A stretch of 64,000 nucleotides of DNA from positions 1 through 64,000 of the forward strand of contig PKTB01000006.1 in NCBI GenBank assembly GCA_002869385.1, in the 5' to 3' direction. Positions 1-12,578 of the stretch are shown here, piece after piece. The stretch's first letter is position 1. Every line of letters starts with the position of its first letter. Source of the DNA: Marinilabiliales bacterium. GTDB taxonomy: Bacteria; Bacteroidota; Bacteroidia; Bacteroidales; ML635J-15. Below the pieces are notes generated by a model. It searched no databases. It was not told the DNA's origin and saw only the letters and a program-made list of their open reading frames with translations. A program made the position numbers and the translations under genes.

Positions 1-3000
1 TCCGACTGCGATTGGACCTACTCCGCCTGTTGCTGAATAGTAATCTCCATTTGTTAAGGCTGGTAATGTGTAAACATCACATGCACTTACATCTGCTGGT
101 GCATCAACTAGCGGTGTAGTGCCTACAGTTATTAAGTCTGTCTGTATTTGCGTGTCATTACCAAATGCGTTTGCAACCTCCAAAGTAACTGTATATGTCC
201 CAGGAGTTGTATAATTATATGTTGGATTCTGGTTGGTTGATGTACCACCATCACCAAAATCCCAGTCCCAAGTTGTAGGAGTATTTGTCGAGTTATCAGT
301 AAAGTTAACTGTTAAATTATCACATCCATTAGTTGCATCAGCTGAAAAAGAAGCAACTGGGGATGTAGAAACAGGTAGTGATATTTGTTCTGTATTTGTA
401 CATCCTGCATCATCAGTAACAGTAACATTATATGTTCCATTACATAAATCTGTAACATTTTGTGCTGTTTGTTCTGTCTGATCTGAAAAATGCAATGACC
501 AAGAATTTAAAGTACCACCACTTCCCTGAACTTTGTCATCATCAATATATAACTCCCAAGTACCATTTGGATCTTGATTATTAAAAAATGTAGCAATATT
601 TCCTTCTGGAATATAATCACCAGAAAATGGTGCATCACCTGCAGCAGCAATAGCTGTTACTGCACTCATATCAAAACAAACACTATTAAAATTACAATTA
701 GCATTACCTCCATTATCAGATGACAGTATTATTTCTGTTGCATCAGGAGCAATTAATGACATATCAATATCTTCTCCTCTGTCATGTGTTATATCAACAC
801 AAACACGATCTAGTACTGTAATAGTTCCGTTCAAATCAGGTGTTAATCCTGATACAGTAGCGTAAAATGATTGGAAATCATTATTTACAATATTACCAGT
901 TCCGCCATTAAAAGTAGGTGTAGAAGCTACAATTATATCCCACATATAATTATATGGAGAAACTCCCCCTGATGGGGTTGCAGTAGCAGTGCCATCACAA
1001 GCTCCACCACTTGTTTCATTTGTTCCAGACATTGTAATTGTTGGTGGTGCTAAAACAGTAATCATACCATTATTTGTTTTAGTATCTGTACCGTAAGGAT
1101 TTGTAACCTCTAGGCTAACATCATAAGATCCTGGTGATGAGTATATAACAGTATGTGGTCCTTGACCAGTTGCACTTGATGGTGTTCCACCTGTGAAAGT
1201 CCATGTCCAACCTGTTGGCAAGTTAGTTGATAAATCAGTAAAGTTAACTGTAATTGACTCACATGCTTCAGTTACATCTGCTTCAAAATTTGCAATAGGA
1301 GGTGCACTCGGATCTATAACTGTAATTGTATAATCTTCAACTTCCCCATATCCAGAATCTCCACATGAGGTAGCATTAGGAGAATAGCTTACATTTGTAT
1401 CATGGATTCTAATACGAACTCTGACATCACCGGCTGTTGCAGTAACAGGCACATCAATTGTACCAGCATATGGTCCAACACCTGTTGCTGATGCATAGAC
1501 ACTTTCATTAGCATCAACAAAGTCGCCATCACGATTCCAGTCAACCCATATTAAACATTGGTCAGTTGTATAACCACCTCCATTCGTTACAGTAAATGCA
1601 TGAGAACTACCTAAATCCATGCTCGTAGATATTGCAGTATAATCTGCATATGAATCTGAGCCTGAACTATTGTTAATAGTATTACATGTAAAATTTGAAA
1701 TATGCTCATATGCTGCACTTGTAGCTCCAGCTGCGCAATAAGAAGGTAACGAAACTGTAATATATAGCAATTTTGTTTCTGTATCATTACCATATGCATT
1801 ATATGCTGTTAATTCAACCTGATATGTGCCGGGAGAATCGTACACAATGGATGGGTTTTGATCTGTGCTTGTCGCAGGAGTTCCACCTTCAAAACTCCAT
1901 TCCCATGAACTTGGCAAGTTTGCTGTTAAATCTGTAAAGTTTACTGTTTGTCCAACTAATATCGATGTATTATCAGCTTCAAAATCAGCTACCGGAGGAT
2001 TTGTGTTTGGGTTAACAACAATATAATCAACTTTTGTCTCTGTATCATTACCAAGACTATTTGAAACTTGTAAACTCACAGTATAAGTTCCTGCTGTCAC
2101 ATACATATGACTTGGGTCCTTTTCTGTAGAAGTTCCAGAATCACCAAAATCCCAACTCCAAGAAGTTGCATAATCAGAAAGGTCTGTAAAATCAACCGTT
2201 TCTCCCTCAATTATTGTAGTTGGTGTTCCAGAAAACTCAGCTACCGGAGGATTTGGAGCAATAGGAACTATACTCTCATTAACATAAGGACTACGATTTT
2301 GTTTTGTTCCAACAACACAATATGTTTCTCCATTAAATGCTGTAACTGTTAAATTCACCGTAGTTCCTGAGCCACTCCACTGAGCATCCAATAAAACATT
2401 ATTTTTAGAAACTGCAACGTATGTATAAGGTTCTGTTGTTACTAACAAAGATGTTTCTCCTTGCATTGGGTCTGGGAAACTTAATGACAATGGATCAGGA
2501 ATTGTCATATAAGGCATAATTGATGGATCTCCAACACAGTGATATATTTCCCAATAATATTTTTTTCTTGTTGACCCACTTTCATCAACAGCCATATTTC
2601 CTTTATGAACAATCTGACGACCGGTATAATACCAATCCGAATATGGTTCCCCATTTTCATGCCATACACCGTCATAAACACCGAGACCGGTATTTGCATA
2701 AGTATGTCCATCAAAATTCGCATCTGTAACATTACTCTCAGCGGTAACACCAATTCCCCAATAAACATCTTCATACAAATATGAATAATTTGTTGTTCCA
2801 ATATAACCAACAGCTCCCTCATCTTGAGCATAAAGTAGCATTTCACCAAATGCATCTGATTGATTGTATTCAAATGACAAACAACAATTCCCAATTAGAA
2901 ATGGATATTCATTAATATTATTCCAATTTGCAATATTAGATCTTCTAACAGCCGGATCTGCCCATCCATCATGATCACAATGGGCTGTATAATTACCAAA

Positions 3001-4380
3001 GCCAACTCCTGCAGCAATCTTTGCATTAACATCTGCATCTGCTGCTGCATCTTGAGATGACATAACATTATAAGGTCCTGCTGGATAATTATAGAAATAT
3101 GCATAAATATTTGTAAACCCATGTGCAACATTAAAATAATTATTAATGCCATATAAAATAGTTGCATCACCAGCCAAATGTGCAAATGTTGCATCTGTAC
3201 CTGCCACCATTAAACAATTATCTAGATATGTTGGATCAGGCATTTCATACTTTTCATAAAGTAAAATCTTATCTAATGCATTTTGCAGTTCTGTTGTTGA
3301 CTCTGCTGAAATACGACCATAATACAAATCCGGTAAATAATCAGCAGCTCCATCGTATGTTGCAAAATAAACATCCGTAATGTGAGTATCTGTGCCATTT
3401 GTTGATGGAAATCCAGGGATTGAGTATGACACACTATGGTCACCTATTAACAAGACATACAAAGGTGCAGGATCTGAAGGTGTTGCAGCATTGTATAAAT
3501 TCTCCAAATAGGTTTTAATTGCTGTATTAGTTGTTCCAATTACATCAGTATATGCTTCAATAACATTATACCCTTGAACTGTTTTCCAATTTACAAAAGG
3601 TTCTAAAGTAGCTTCAAAAGCTCTATCTGCAACAATTACATATTTGATAGGTGCAGAATAATCAGAAAATGCATCCTTCATTTGTGAAGGTTGATAGTTT
3701 AAAAATCGATTATAAGACCCCAAAAACTCTGGAGAATAATACTTATTCTTCATCTCAGATGTTAGCTCTAAATCTGAATTAGTAAAAACAACATCAAAAT
3801 CTAAATTATTATAAACTAATAGAGTATTTTCTACTGGATTATAATGATAAGGGCGGATCTCAATTCTACCAAACCTAACACCTCGCATAACACCATGAAT
3901 TTCTGTTTTTACCAGTGCTGTATTTTCTAATTCATCACTGCTATAGTACTCCTCATCTATTACAAAAACCTGATCTTCAAGTGGCGTACTTTTACTATAA
4001 GATGGCTGTGTTGGCAGAATAACATCAATCCCATAATCATCTAAATTAATCAACTCTTCGTCATAACCATTAATTACAATCTGTATTTCAGCACCGTATG
4101 GAACTTCTATCAGCTTACTAATTACTGGCAAGTTTGCCTGTCCAATATTTGATGGTCTGGTAAAACCTTCCACTTCCAAAATTGAAAAATAACCATTTTC
4201 ATCAATTTGACTTTCAAACTTAAGCTCTTTAATCATTGTCTTTAAAGAGAAAGATTCAGGGCTTATTGATTTAACCTGAATTTCACTTTCTGAGTCTGAT
4301 AATTGAATTACTTCTTCATATTGAGGGTATAAAGAAAAAGAAATGACCCCAAGAATAAGGATAAGTAGAATTTTTTTCAT
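1..4380 (-). CDS. Gingipain-like C25 cysteine protease, multidomain, secreted (3' end beyond window)
   Basis: The frame is open from the ATG at 4378-4380 to the window edge (1460 codons, no stop). A signal peptide (MKKILLILILG...) is followed by a propeptide and a C25 catalytic domain. His467 (in NYTAHC) and Cys500 (in GNCC) have the same 33-residue spacing as the catalytic pair of P. gingivalis RgpB. Then come the C25 C-terminal Ig-like domain, two PKD domains (about 730-890), a GEVED domain (ends GYGEVEDYTI), a PKD, a SprB-like segment interrupted by a proprotein-convertase P domain, a further PKD, and the start of a Cys-containing Ig-like repeat (DAPADVSACD). By analogy with the two paralogues downstream on this strand, it should end in a T9SS sorting domain outside the window. 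It is the only one of the three copies without an internal stop. Role: extracellular or surface proteolysis (family knowledge); specificity cannot be read from sequence. Confidence 0.9.
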   Translation of the reverse strand, partial: MKKILLILILGVISFSLYPQYEEVIQLSDSESEIQVKSISPESFSLKTMIKELKFESQIDENGYFSILEVEGFTRPSNIGQANLPVISKLIEVPYGAEIQIVINGYDEELINLDDYGIDVILPTQPSYSKSTPLEDQVFVIDEEYYSSDELENTALVKTEIHGVMRGVRFGRIEIRPYHYNPVENTLLVYNNLDFDVVFTNSDLELTSEMKNKYYSPEFLGSYNRFLNYQPSQMKDAFSDYSAPIKYVIVADRAFEATLEPFVNWKTVQGYNVIEAYTDVIGTTNTAIKTYLENLYNAATPSDPAPLYVLLIGDHSVSYSIPGFPSTNGTDTHITDVYFATYDGAADYLPDLYYGRISAESTTELQNALDKILLYEKYEMPDPTYLDNCLMVAGTDATFAHLAGDATILYGINNYFNVAHGFTNIYAYFYNYPAGPYNVMSSQDAAADADVNAKIAAGVGFGNYTAHCDHDGWADPAVRRSNIANWNNINEYPFLIGNCCLSFEYNQSDAFGEMLLYAQDEGAVGYIGTTNYSYLYEDVYWGIGVTAESNVTDANFDGHTYANTGLGVYDGVWHENGEPYSDWYYTGRQIVHKGNMAVDESGSTRKKYYWEIYHCVGDPSIMPYMTIPDPLSLSFPDPMQGETSLLVTTEPYTYVAVSKNNVLLDAQWSGSGTTVNLTVTAFNGETYCVVGTKQNRSPYVNESIVPIAPNPPVAEFSGTPTTIIEGETVDFTDLSDYATSWSWDFGDSGTSTEKDPSHMYVTAGTYTVSLQVSNSLGNDTETKVDYIVVNPNTNPPVADFEADNTSILVGQTVNFTDLTANLPSSWEWSFEGGTPATSTDQNPSIVYDSPGTYQVELTAYNAYGNDTETKLLYITVSLPSYCAAGATSAAYEHISNFTCNTINNSSGSDSYADYTAISTSMDLGSSHAFTVTNGGGYTTDQCLIWVDWNRDGDFVDANESVYASATGVGPYAGTIDVPVTATAGDVRVRIRIHDTNVSYSPNATSCGDSGYGEVEDYTITVIDPSAPPIANFEADVTEACESITVNFTDLSTNLPTGWTWTFTGGTPSSATGQGPHTVIYSSPGSYDVSLEVTNPYGTDTKTNNGMITVLAPPTITMSGTNETSGGACDGTATATPSGGVSPYNYMWDIIVASTPTFNGGTGNIVNNDFQSFYATVSGLTPDLNGTITVLDRVCVDITHDRGEDIDMSLIAPDATEIILSSDNGGNANCNFNSVCFDMSAVTAIAAAGDAPFSGDYIPEGNIATFFNNQDPNGTWELYIDDDKVQGSGGTLNSWSLHFSDQTEQTAQNVTDLCNGTYNVTVTDDAGCTNTEQISLPVSTSPVASFSADATNGCDNLTVNFTDNSTNTPTTWDWDFGDGGTSTNQNPTYNYTTPGTYTVTLEVANAFGNDTQIQTDLITVGTTPLVDAPADVSACDVYTLPALTNGDYYSATGGVGPIAVG

Positions 4381-4460
4381 AATTATATAAATTAATCAGT
4401 TATTTTTTTACGATCGATAAGTGCTGCTTATTATTAAGAAATAATACTCCTATTAACTAC

Positions 4461-4491
4461 TAAAGTTAATACAGAAAGAGCCTTTTTGCAA
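4461..4491 (-). promoter_or_regulatory. Predicted promoter of the first C25 protease gene
   Basis: On the minus strand a TTG (4489-4491) is separated by 20 nt from TAACTTTA (4461-4468), one base from the Bacteroidota -7 consensus TAnnTTTG. The second paralogue has the same layout at 12331-12361, including the shared stretch TTTCTGTATTAA. This leaves an 80-nt leader before the ATG. Confidence 0.55.
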
Positions 4492-4601
4492 GTATTTCAC
4501 AAATATTAAGATAGACGCCTTAATTTCTACAACAAACAACAGCTTAACATCGACGTAATTTGCCATTATTTTTCAATAATTATGCTATCTGTAATCTAAA
4601 C

Positions 4602-4629
4602 AAAAAAGGCTGTCATAATTGACAGCCTT
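4602..4629 (-). terminator. Intrinsic terminator of the second C25 gene
   Basis: A perfect 10-bp inverted repeat AAGGCTGTCA / TGACAGCCTT around a 4-nt loop (4606-4629) is followed on the minus strand by a T-run. It lies just after the stop at 4651. Nearly the same hairpin follows the third paralogue at 12534-12559. Confidence 0.85.
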
Positions 4630-4650
4630 AAAATAAGCATTAAAATACGA

Positions 4651-7600
4651 TTATTTCTTTACTAATTTATGTGTAAATTCCTCATCCGCAAAAACTACTT
4701 TAATGAAATATACACCTGATTGCATATTAGAAATATCTATCTTCTCAATATTAGATTCTGGCTTTATTTCCATTACTAATTGTCCAAGCACATCCCAAAT
4801 TTGAATTGCTTCAGACTTTTTACCTTAAAACTGAACATATACAGCATCTGTAGCTGGATTTGGATACACATTATAGACAAACTCTTCTAGTTCAACGTAA
4901 ATTGTCCAATCAACAATAAATGGTGTGGTAGCAAAGCATCCATTTGCATCTTCAACAATAACAGAGTAATTACCCGGCAAGAGGTTTTCAGCGATTTCAC
5001 CTTCTTGAGTATCTGACCATGTAATTGTATATGGAGAAGTTCCACCTGTTACATTGGCTATAGCAGATCCATCAGCTTCCAGTTATCCTGAAGCATGTGT
5101 AACATCAACAGTAACTGTTGGAGACTCATGTATAGTCACTGTAAAACTGTTTTCAGCAACACATACCCCATTTACTGCATATACATAAATTGTCATATCT
5201 GAAGTTATTTCATAACCAACCGGTAGAGGACCTACACCTCCGGTAGTCTCAAAGTACTCACCATCAGTAAGAGCTGGCAAAATATATGAGTTACATGCTG
5301 AAACATCTGCTGGCGCATCAACTGTAGGTGTTCCTGTAACTACAATATAATCAGTCATAGTCGCAATATCAGAACCACCACCATTAGTTGCAGTTAACTC
5401 AACTGTATAAACACCAGGTAATGTATATGTATATACTGGATTTTGGTCTGATGAACTTCCACCATCACCAAAGTCCCAAGCCCAACTTGTTGGAGAGTTT
5501 GTACTCTCATCAGTAAAGCTAACTGTTAACATATCACAACCTTCCGTTACATCTGCAGAAAATGCAGCAATTGGTACAGCACCTGCAACATTAACTGTAG
5601 CTGCTTCAACAGCTTCACAAGTATTTGCATCTGTAACAGTTATTGTATAAACACCTCCTGCAAGTCCATTAATTACATAACTAGTTGATGATGTAACATC
5701 TGACCCTATGCCCCAATCAATAATATAATCTGACGAACCACCGGTAATATCAACAGTAATGGTTCCATCATTTGCTCCGGCAAAACTTTCATCTGTAGCA
5801 CTAACAACAAATGTAAAGCCAGAATGTATAGTTACATTAAAACTATTTTCTGCTGTACATGTACCATTTGCTGCATAAACATATACTGTCATATCGGATG
5901 TTACTTCATAACCTACAGGTAATGGATCTACACCTCCAGTATTTTGATAATAATCTCCATTTGTCAATGCAGGTAATGTGTAAGAATCACATGCGCTTAC
6001 ATCAGCAGGAGCGTCTATTAATGGTGTTGTAGTAATATCAACAAAGAAATCATTCTCTGCTGTACATGAACCATTTGCTGCATATACATATACTGTCATA
6101 TCGTATGTTACCTCATAACCTACAGGTAATGGATCTACACCTCCAGTATTTTGATAATAATCTCCATTTGTCAATGCAGGTAATGTGTAAGAATCACATG
6201 CGCTTACATCAGCAGGAGCATCTATTAATGGTGTTGCAGTAATATCAACAAAGAAATCATTCTCTGCTGTACATGAACCATTTGCTGCATATACATATAC
6301 TGTCATATCGGATGTTACCTCATAACCTACAGGTAATGGATTACTACCACCACTTGTTTCATAGTAATCACCATCTGTTAAAGCTGGCAAGAAATATGAG
6401 TCGCATGCACTTACATCTGCTGGTGCATCAACACTTGGTGTTTCATAAACAGTAATATAATCAACATAGCTAACTACATCTGATCCTCCACCGTTTATAG
6501 CTGTTAACTCAACTGTATAGATACCAGGAGCTGTATATGTATAAGAAGGATTCGGATCTGTTGATGTTCCAACTCCATCACCAAAGTCCCATGCCCAACT
6601 AGTTGGAGAGTTTGCACTCTGATCAGTAAAACTAACTGTAAGAATATCGCAACCATCAGTCACATCGGCTGAGAATGATGCAATAGGGGCTGCTCCTGAA
6701 GAATTGACTGTAGCAAAATCAGTGTCATTACAACCATTTATATCTTCAACAGTAATTGTATATGATCCATTTGATAAACCATTTATTAAATAACTTGAAG
6801 ATGATGTAACATCTGAACCCGTTGACCAGAATATTGAATAGTCCGGAACTCCACTTGTAATATTAACGGTAATAGTACCATCATTTGCTCCGGCAAAACT
6901 TTCATCTGTAGAACTTAAAGTAAATTCAACAACTGGATTAATCGTTACGTTAAAAATATTTTCTGCTGTACACGCACCATCTGCTGCATAGACATAAATT
7001 GTCATGTCAGAAGTTACTTCGTATCCTACAGGCAATGGGTTTATCCCACCACTTGTTTCGTAATAGTCTCCATTTGTTAGCGCAGGTAAGAAATATGAAT
7101 CGCATGCACTAACATCTGCAGGTGCATCAACTAATGGGGTTGTTGTTATATCAACCAAGAAAGTATTTTCAGCAGTACATGAACCATCTGCTGCAAAAAC
7201 ATAAATTGTCATGTCGGATGTTACTTCATATCCTACAGACAATGGATTTATTACACCACTTGTTTCGTAATAGTCTCCATTTGTTAGTGCAGGCAAGAAG
7301 TAAGAGTCGCATGCTGCAACATCTGCAGGTGCATCTACTAATGGTGTTGTTGTAATATCAACCAAGAAAGTATTTTCTGCAGTACATGAACCATCTGCTG
7401 CATAAACATAAATTGTCATGTCGGATGTTACTTCATATCCTACAGGCAATGGATTTATCCCACCAGTTGTTTCGTAATAGTCTCCGTTTGTTAACGCAGG
7501 TAAGAAATATGAATCGCATGCACTAACATCTGCAGGTGCATCTACTAATGGTGTTGTTGTAATATCAACCAAGAAACTATTTTCAGCAGTACATGAACCA

Positions 7601-10600
7601 TCTGCTGCATAAACATAAATTGTCATGTCAGAAGTTACTTCGTATCCTACAGGCAATGGGTTTATCCCACCACTTGTTTCGTAATAGTCTCCATTTGTTA
7701 GCGCAGGTAGGAAATATGAATCGCATGCACTTACATCTGCAGGTGCATCAACTAATGGAGTTGTTGTTATATCAACCAAGAAAGTATTTTCTGCAGTACA
7801 TGAACCATCTGCTGCATAAACATAAATTGTCATGTCGGATGTTACTTCATATCCTACAGGTAATGGGTTTATTCCACCACTTGTTTCATAATAATCTCCG
7901 TTTGTTAGAGCAGGCAAGAAATATGAATCGCATGCACTAACATCTGCAGGTGCATCAACTAATGGGGTTGTTGTTATATCAACCAAGAAAGTATTTTCTG
8001 CACTACATGAACCATTTGCTGCATATACATAGATTGTCATGTCAGAAGTTACTTCGTATCCTACAGGCAATGGATTTATTCCAACACTTGTTTCGTAATA
8101 ATCGCCATTTGTCAGTGCAGGCAAGAAGTAAGAGTCGCATGCTGCAACATCTGCAGGTGCATCAACTGTTGGAGTCGTTCCGACAGTGATAAGATCTGTA
8201 TATGTTATTAAATCACTTCCAGAAGCATTCGAAACTTCTAAAGTAACTGAATATGTTACAGGAGAAGTATAATTATATGTTGGATTTTGGTCTGTTGATG
8301 TTCCTCCATCACCAAATGTCCAGTCCCAAGAGTCCGGAGCATTTGTGGTTAAATCTGTAAAATTAACTGACAAGTTATCGCAACCATCAGTAACATCAGC
8401 AGAAAAGTCTGCAACAGGAGATGCATTAAGCGGCAATCCTGTAACAACAACATTATCAAGGTAATTACGTCTAGTTGTAGAATTGTCGGTAACTGTTGTT
8501 CCATCACATGACGTATTACTTGTCATAACCCATCTAAGATATACATCCACTTGATTTTCACATTCAACCGGCATATTAAAGTCTGTAGTATAATGCCAAA
8601 CATCTTCTGTAAGAGTTACATTTATACCTAAATCTGTCCACGCTGAACCATCTAAGCTATATTGTACTTTAAAATCTCTTGGAGAATCAGCGTTATCAGA
8701 CATTTGATCAAAAGAGAACTTAAGTGTTCCGTATCCTGTTGTAGTAAAAACTGTATTCCAATTATCACCACTTGTCGCTACATTTGCCCATCCATCTGCA
8801 TTAGCTGATCCAGTAAAAAGAACATCAGTAATATTGAATGACGACAAAGTTTTAATTCCAATGTTAGCAGGAATTCCGTAATCTGCAATATTATCATTAT
8901 CGGCAAAATCCCATTCAACTATTACATCAGGGACTTCGGTAACAGTGATGTAACCGACTTTTGTTTCAACATCATTTGTAACTAAGTTTGTTGCTGTCAA
9001 TGTAACATCATATGTTCCTATAGTGTTATAAACAATACTTGGATTTTGATCTGTACTTGTTGAAGGTGTTCCACCATCAAAAGTCCAGTCCCATGACATT
9101 GGTGCATTTGAAGTTAAGTCCGTAAAATTAACTGTTGAACCCATCGGAACAGTAGTCTGGTCTGCTTCGAAATCTGCAACAGGTGGAGCACTTGGATCTG
9201 TAACTAAAATAGTATAATCTTCTACTTCACCATATCCTGAAGTTCCACAAGGAGTAGAATTTGGAGAATAACTGGTGTTTGTATCATGTATTCTAATTCT
9301 TACTCTTACATCTCCCTCCGTTGCAGAAACAGGAACATCAATATTGCCTGTATAAGGGCCAGTACCTGTAGCAGATGCAAACAGTGCCTCATCTGTATCA
9401 TCAAAATCACCATCACGATTCCAATCTGCCCAAATTAAGCACTGGTCTGTTGAATAACCATTTCCGTTAGTAACAGAAAACGCATGAGAACTTCCAATAT
9501 CCATTTCAGTAGAAATTGATGTATAATCTGCATATCCATCCGAGCCAGAAGCATTATTAATAGTATTACAAGTAAAATTAGAAATATGTTCATATGCAGT
9601 ACTACTTGAACCTGCAGCACAGTAACTTGGTAAAGATACAGTTATATAAGCCAGTTTCGTCTCAGTGTCATTACCAAAAGCATTATATGCGGTTAATTCT
9701 ACCTGATATGTTCCAGGTGAATTATATACTACAGATGGATTTTGATCTGTGCTAGTTAAAGGTGTTCCCCCTTCAAAAGACCAATCCCATGATGTAGGTA
9801 AATTTGCACTTAAATCAGTAAAATTAACTGTTCCACCAACTAAAACAGTGGTAACATCTGCTTCAAAGTTTGCAACAGGAGGATTAGTATTTGGATTAAC
9901 AACAATATAATCAACTTTAGTTTCTGTATCACTTCCTAAAGCATTTGTCACAGCTAACTCTACTGAATATGTACCTGGTGTAACATAAGTATGTGTTGGA
10001 TTAATTTCAGTAGATGTTCCAGTATCTCCAAAGTCCCAAGACCAACTTGTAGGATAATCAGACAAATCAGTAAATGCTACTGTTTCACCTGCTAATATTG
10101 TTGTTGGTGCACCTTAAAATTCAGCTACCGGAGGATTTGGAGCTATTGGTGTAACACTTTCATTCACATATGGAGAGCGATCCTGTTTTGTTCCAACAAC
10201 ACAGTATGTTTCTCCTGTAAAAGTTGTTGGAGGATTAAGTGTAACACTTGTTCCGGAACCACTCCACTTCGCATCTAACAATACGTTATCTTTTGATAAA
10301 GCTACGTATGTATAAGGTTCAGTTGTTACAATCAAACTTGTTTCTCCTTGCATTGGATCAGTAAAGGTTAGACTAAGTGCAGTAGGCTCAGTCATATAAG
10401 GTATCATTGAAGGATCTCCAAAAAGATGATAAATCTCCCAATAATATTGGTTAAAAGATGATGAGCTTGACTCAACTGCTAAATTACCTTTATGTGCAAT
10501 TTGTATAGCAGTATAATACCAATCAGAATAAGCTTCACCGTTTTCATGCCAAATACCATCATATGCACCCAAGCTAGTATTTGAATAATTGTGATTATCA

Positions 10601-12270
10601 GCATTTGCTTGAGTAATTGCTAAGGAAGTTACTCCAACTCCCCAATATACATCCTCATCCCAATATGAAGAGTTTGATGTAACAATATAACCGACAGCAC
10701 CTTCATTAGCAGTATATAAAACCTGTTCACCAAATGCATCTATTGCATTATTAAATTGACATGATAAACAGCAGTTGGCGATCATAAATGGATATTTATC
10801 CTGATTATTAAAATTAGGAATATCAGTATATCTAATTGCAGGGTCATACCAACCGTAATAATCACAGTGCGCTGTATAATTTGCAAAACCAAGGCCTGTC
10901 TGTATTTTTGAAATAATATCAGCTTCAGCTCCAGCTGCATCAGATTCCATAACATGGTAAGGAGCTGTCGTTAATGAATAATAATAAGCATAAATATTAC
11001 TAAATCCATGTGCAGCATTGTAATATTCATTAATACCATAATATATTGTTCCATCCCCGTGTGTAGGAGCAAATGTAGCATCTACGCCTGCTATCAACAT
11101 ACAATTATTAAGATATGATCCATCTGGAATTGTATATTGTTCATATGGCAATATTTTATCCAAAGCATTTTGCAACTCTGTAGTTGATTCTGCTGAAAGC
11201 CTTCCATAATATAAATCCGGGATAAAATCTGATCCTCCATAATAACAAGCAAAATACACATCAGTGATGTGCGCATTTGAAGGTGTAGACGCCTGAGATG
11301 CAAATGCAGGGATTGCATATGTTCCGCTATGATCTCCAATAATTAAAACATAAAGTGGAGCTGGATCAGAAGCTGTAGCAGCATCGTATAGACCTTGTAA
11401 ATACGTCTGAATTGTGGTATTTGCTGTACCGTCAGAAACATAATATTCAATAACATCAAAACCTTGTTTTGTCTTCCAATTAACAAAATCTTGAAGTGTT
11501 GTTTCAAAAGCACTATTTGCAACTATCACATATTTAATCGGTGCAGCATAATCAGAAAATGCATCTTTAGTAGCTGGAGGTTGAAAGTTTAATATCATAT
11601 CATAAGACCCATCAAATTCAGGTGTATAATACTTTTCTTTCATCTCTTCTGTCTTTGATAAATCAGCATTTATAAAGTTCACTTCAAAGTCGAGATTATT
11701 GTAAACGATTAATGTATTCTCAACAGGATTATAATGATATGGTCGAATCTCAATTCTACCAATCCTCACACCTCTCATAATACCATGTATCTCTGTTTTT
11801 ACCAGTTCAGTAGTCTCATAAACATCCGTATTGTAATATTCGTCATCAATACTAAAAGTAATTTCATCATCCGGAGTACTCTTACTATATGTTGGTTGAG
11901 TTGGATGAATCTTATTAATCCCATATTCAGATAAATTGATTACTTCTTCATCATAGCTTTTTATAGTTACTGATATTTCGGCCCCATATGGGACTTCTAT
12001 CAGTTTTGAGAATACCGGAAGGTTTGCCTGACCAATATTTGAAGGACCACTTAATCCCTCGACCTCCATGATAGCAAAATCGCCATTTTCATTTGAAATA
12101 TTCTCAAACTGTAATTCTTTAAAAAAGATTTTAGCAGAAAATGATTCAGGGTTAACAGATTTTAATTCTAACTCATTTTCACCAGCAGATAAAGTAATTA
12201 CCTGTTTCTGTTGAGCTATCGCAAAAAATGACAATAAAACAACAACAAATGATAGTAATAGTTTTTTCAT
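4651..12270 (-). pseudogene. Gingipain-like C25 protease with PKD/Ig-like repeats and T9SS sorting domain, three in-frame stops
   Basis: A single frame of 2540 codons is homologous throughout to its neighbours but carries TAA at 10114-10116, 5083-5085 and 4825-4827. The first piece (12270-10114) holds the signal peptide, propeptide, C25 domain (His468, Cys501; GNCC is ANCC here) and C25 C-terminal domain. The next (to 5083) holds two PKD, GEVED, PKD, a jelly-roll-like domain, PKD, six tandem 69-residue Ig-like repeats, SprB, PKD, three repeats, SprB, PKD and one repeat. The last part is a SprB-like domain and a T9SS type A sorting domain (YPNPATDAVYVQF ... FTHKLVKK) with the 4825 stop inside it. 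At 10114 the paralogues read FSG where this copy reads F-stop-G. As written, only a 718-residue protease without an anchoring signal would be made. A data error is a real alternative to a true pseudogene. Confidence 0.85.
6950..8185 (-). repeat. Six tandem 207-bp repeats coding a 69-residue Ig-like module
   Basis: Six consecutive copies of a unit running from about VDAPADVSACDSY to AENTFLVDI are almost identical at the DNA level. For example the ATATCAACCAAGAAA segment recurs every 207 bp between about 7150 and 7985. Four more diverged copies lie at 5100-6450. Each unit keeps two Cys (ACDSY and GSCTAEN), probably an intradomain disulfide. The near-identity points to recent expansion or homogenisation and makes the region prone to length change and misassembly. 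Confidence 0.85.
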
Positions 12271-12330
12271 AATATTATGATTTTAGATAGATTTCCAACT
12301 CTCACTTAACTTAACAATGATATTAACATA

Positions 12331-12361
12331 TAAATTTAATACAGAAATAACGCTTTTACAA
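12331..12361 (-). promoter_or_regulatory. Predicted promoter of the second C25 protease gene
   Basis: TTG (12359-12361), 20-nt spacer, TAAATTTA (12331-12338) on the minus strand; the spacer ends in TTTCTGTAT exactly as in the first paralogue. The 308-bp gap 12271-12578 contains this promoter and the terminator of the third paralogue; I see no gene in it. Confidence 0.55.
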
Positions 12362-12533
12362 GTTTTTCATATGAATTACGATAGACTTAATCATTCTAAC
12401 AACAAACTGACTATTTGCATCGACATAATGAATTAAAAACTTATTAAATCATAGCTAACTACACCTATAATTAATGACCATTGTTCAATAATTAGACGAA
12501 TTTGAATCTAAAAGGTTCGTTTTAATTCATAAA

Positions 12534-12559
12534 AAAAGGCTGTCAATTGACAGCCTTTT
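12534..12559 (-). terminator. Intrinsic terminator of the third C25 gene
   Basis: A fully palindromic 26-bp hairpin (AAAAGGCTGTCA / TGACAGCCTTTT, with AT at the centre) followed by T residues on the minus strand, 20 bp after the stop codon at 12579. It matches the stem at 4606-4629, so the terminators were duplicated with the genes. Confidence 0.85.
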
Positions 12560-12578
12560 CAGATTAAAATAAGATTGT

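Noticed and set aside
2505..3194. Open frames overlapping the first C25 gene, and plus-strand frames at 6273-8189
   Set aside because: They lie opposite or out of frame with conserved protein-coding sequence and have biased low-complexity composition (His/Leu/Met-rich), as expected of shadows of repeats.
6950..8185. CRISPR array
   Set aside because: The repeats are 207 bp, in frame, translated and contiguous without spacers.
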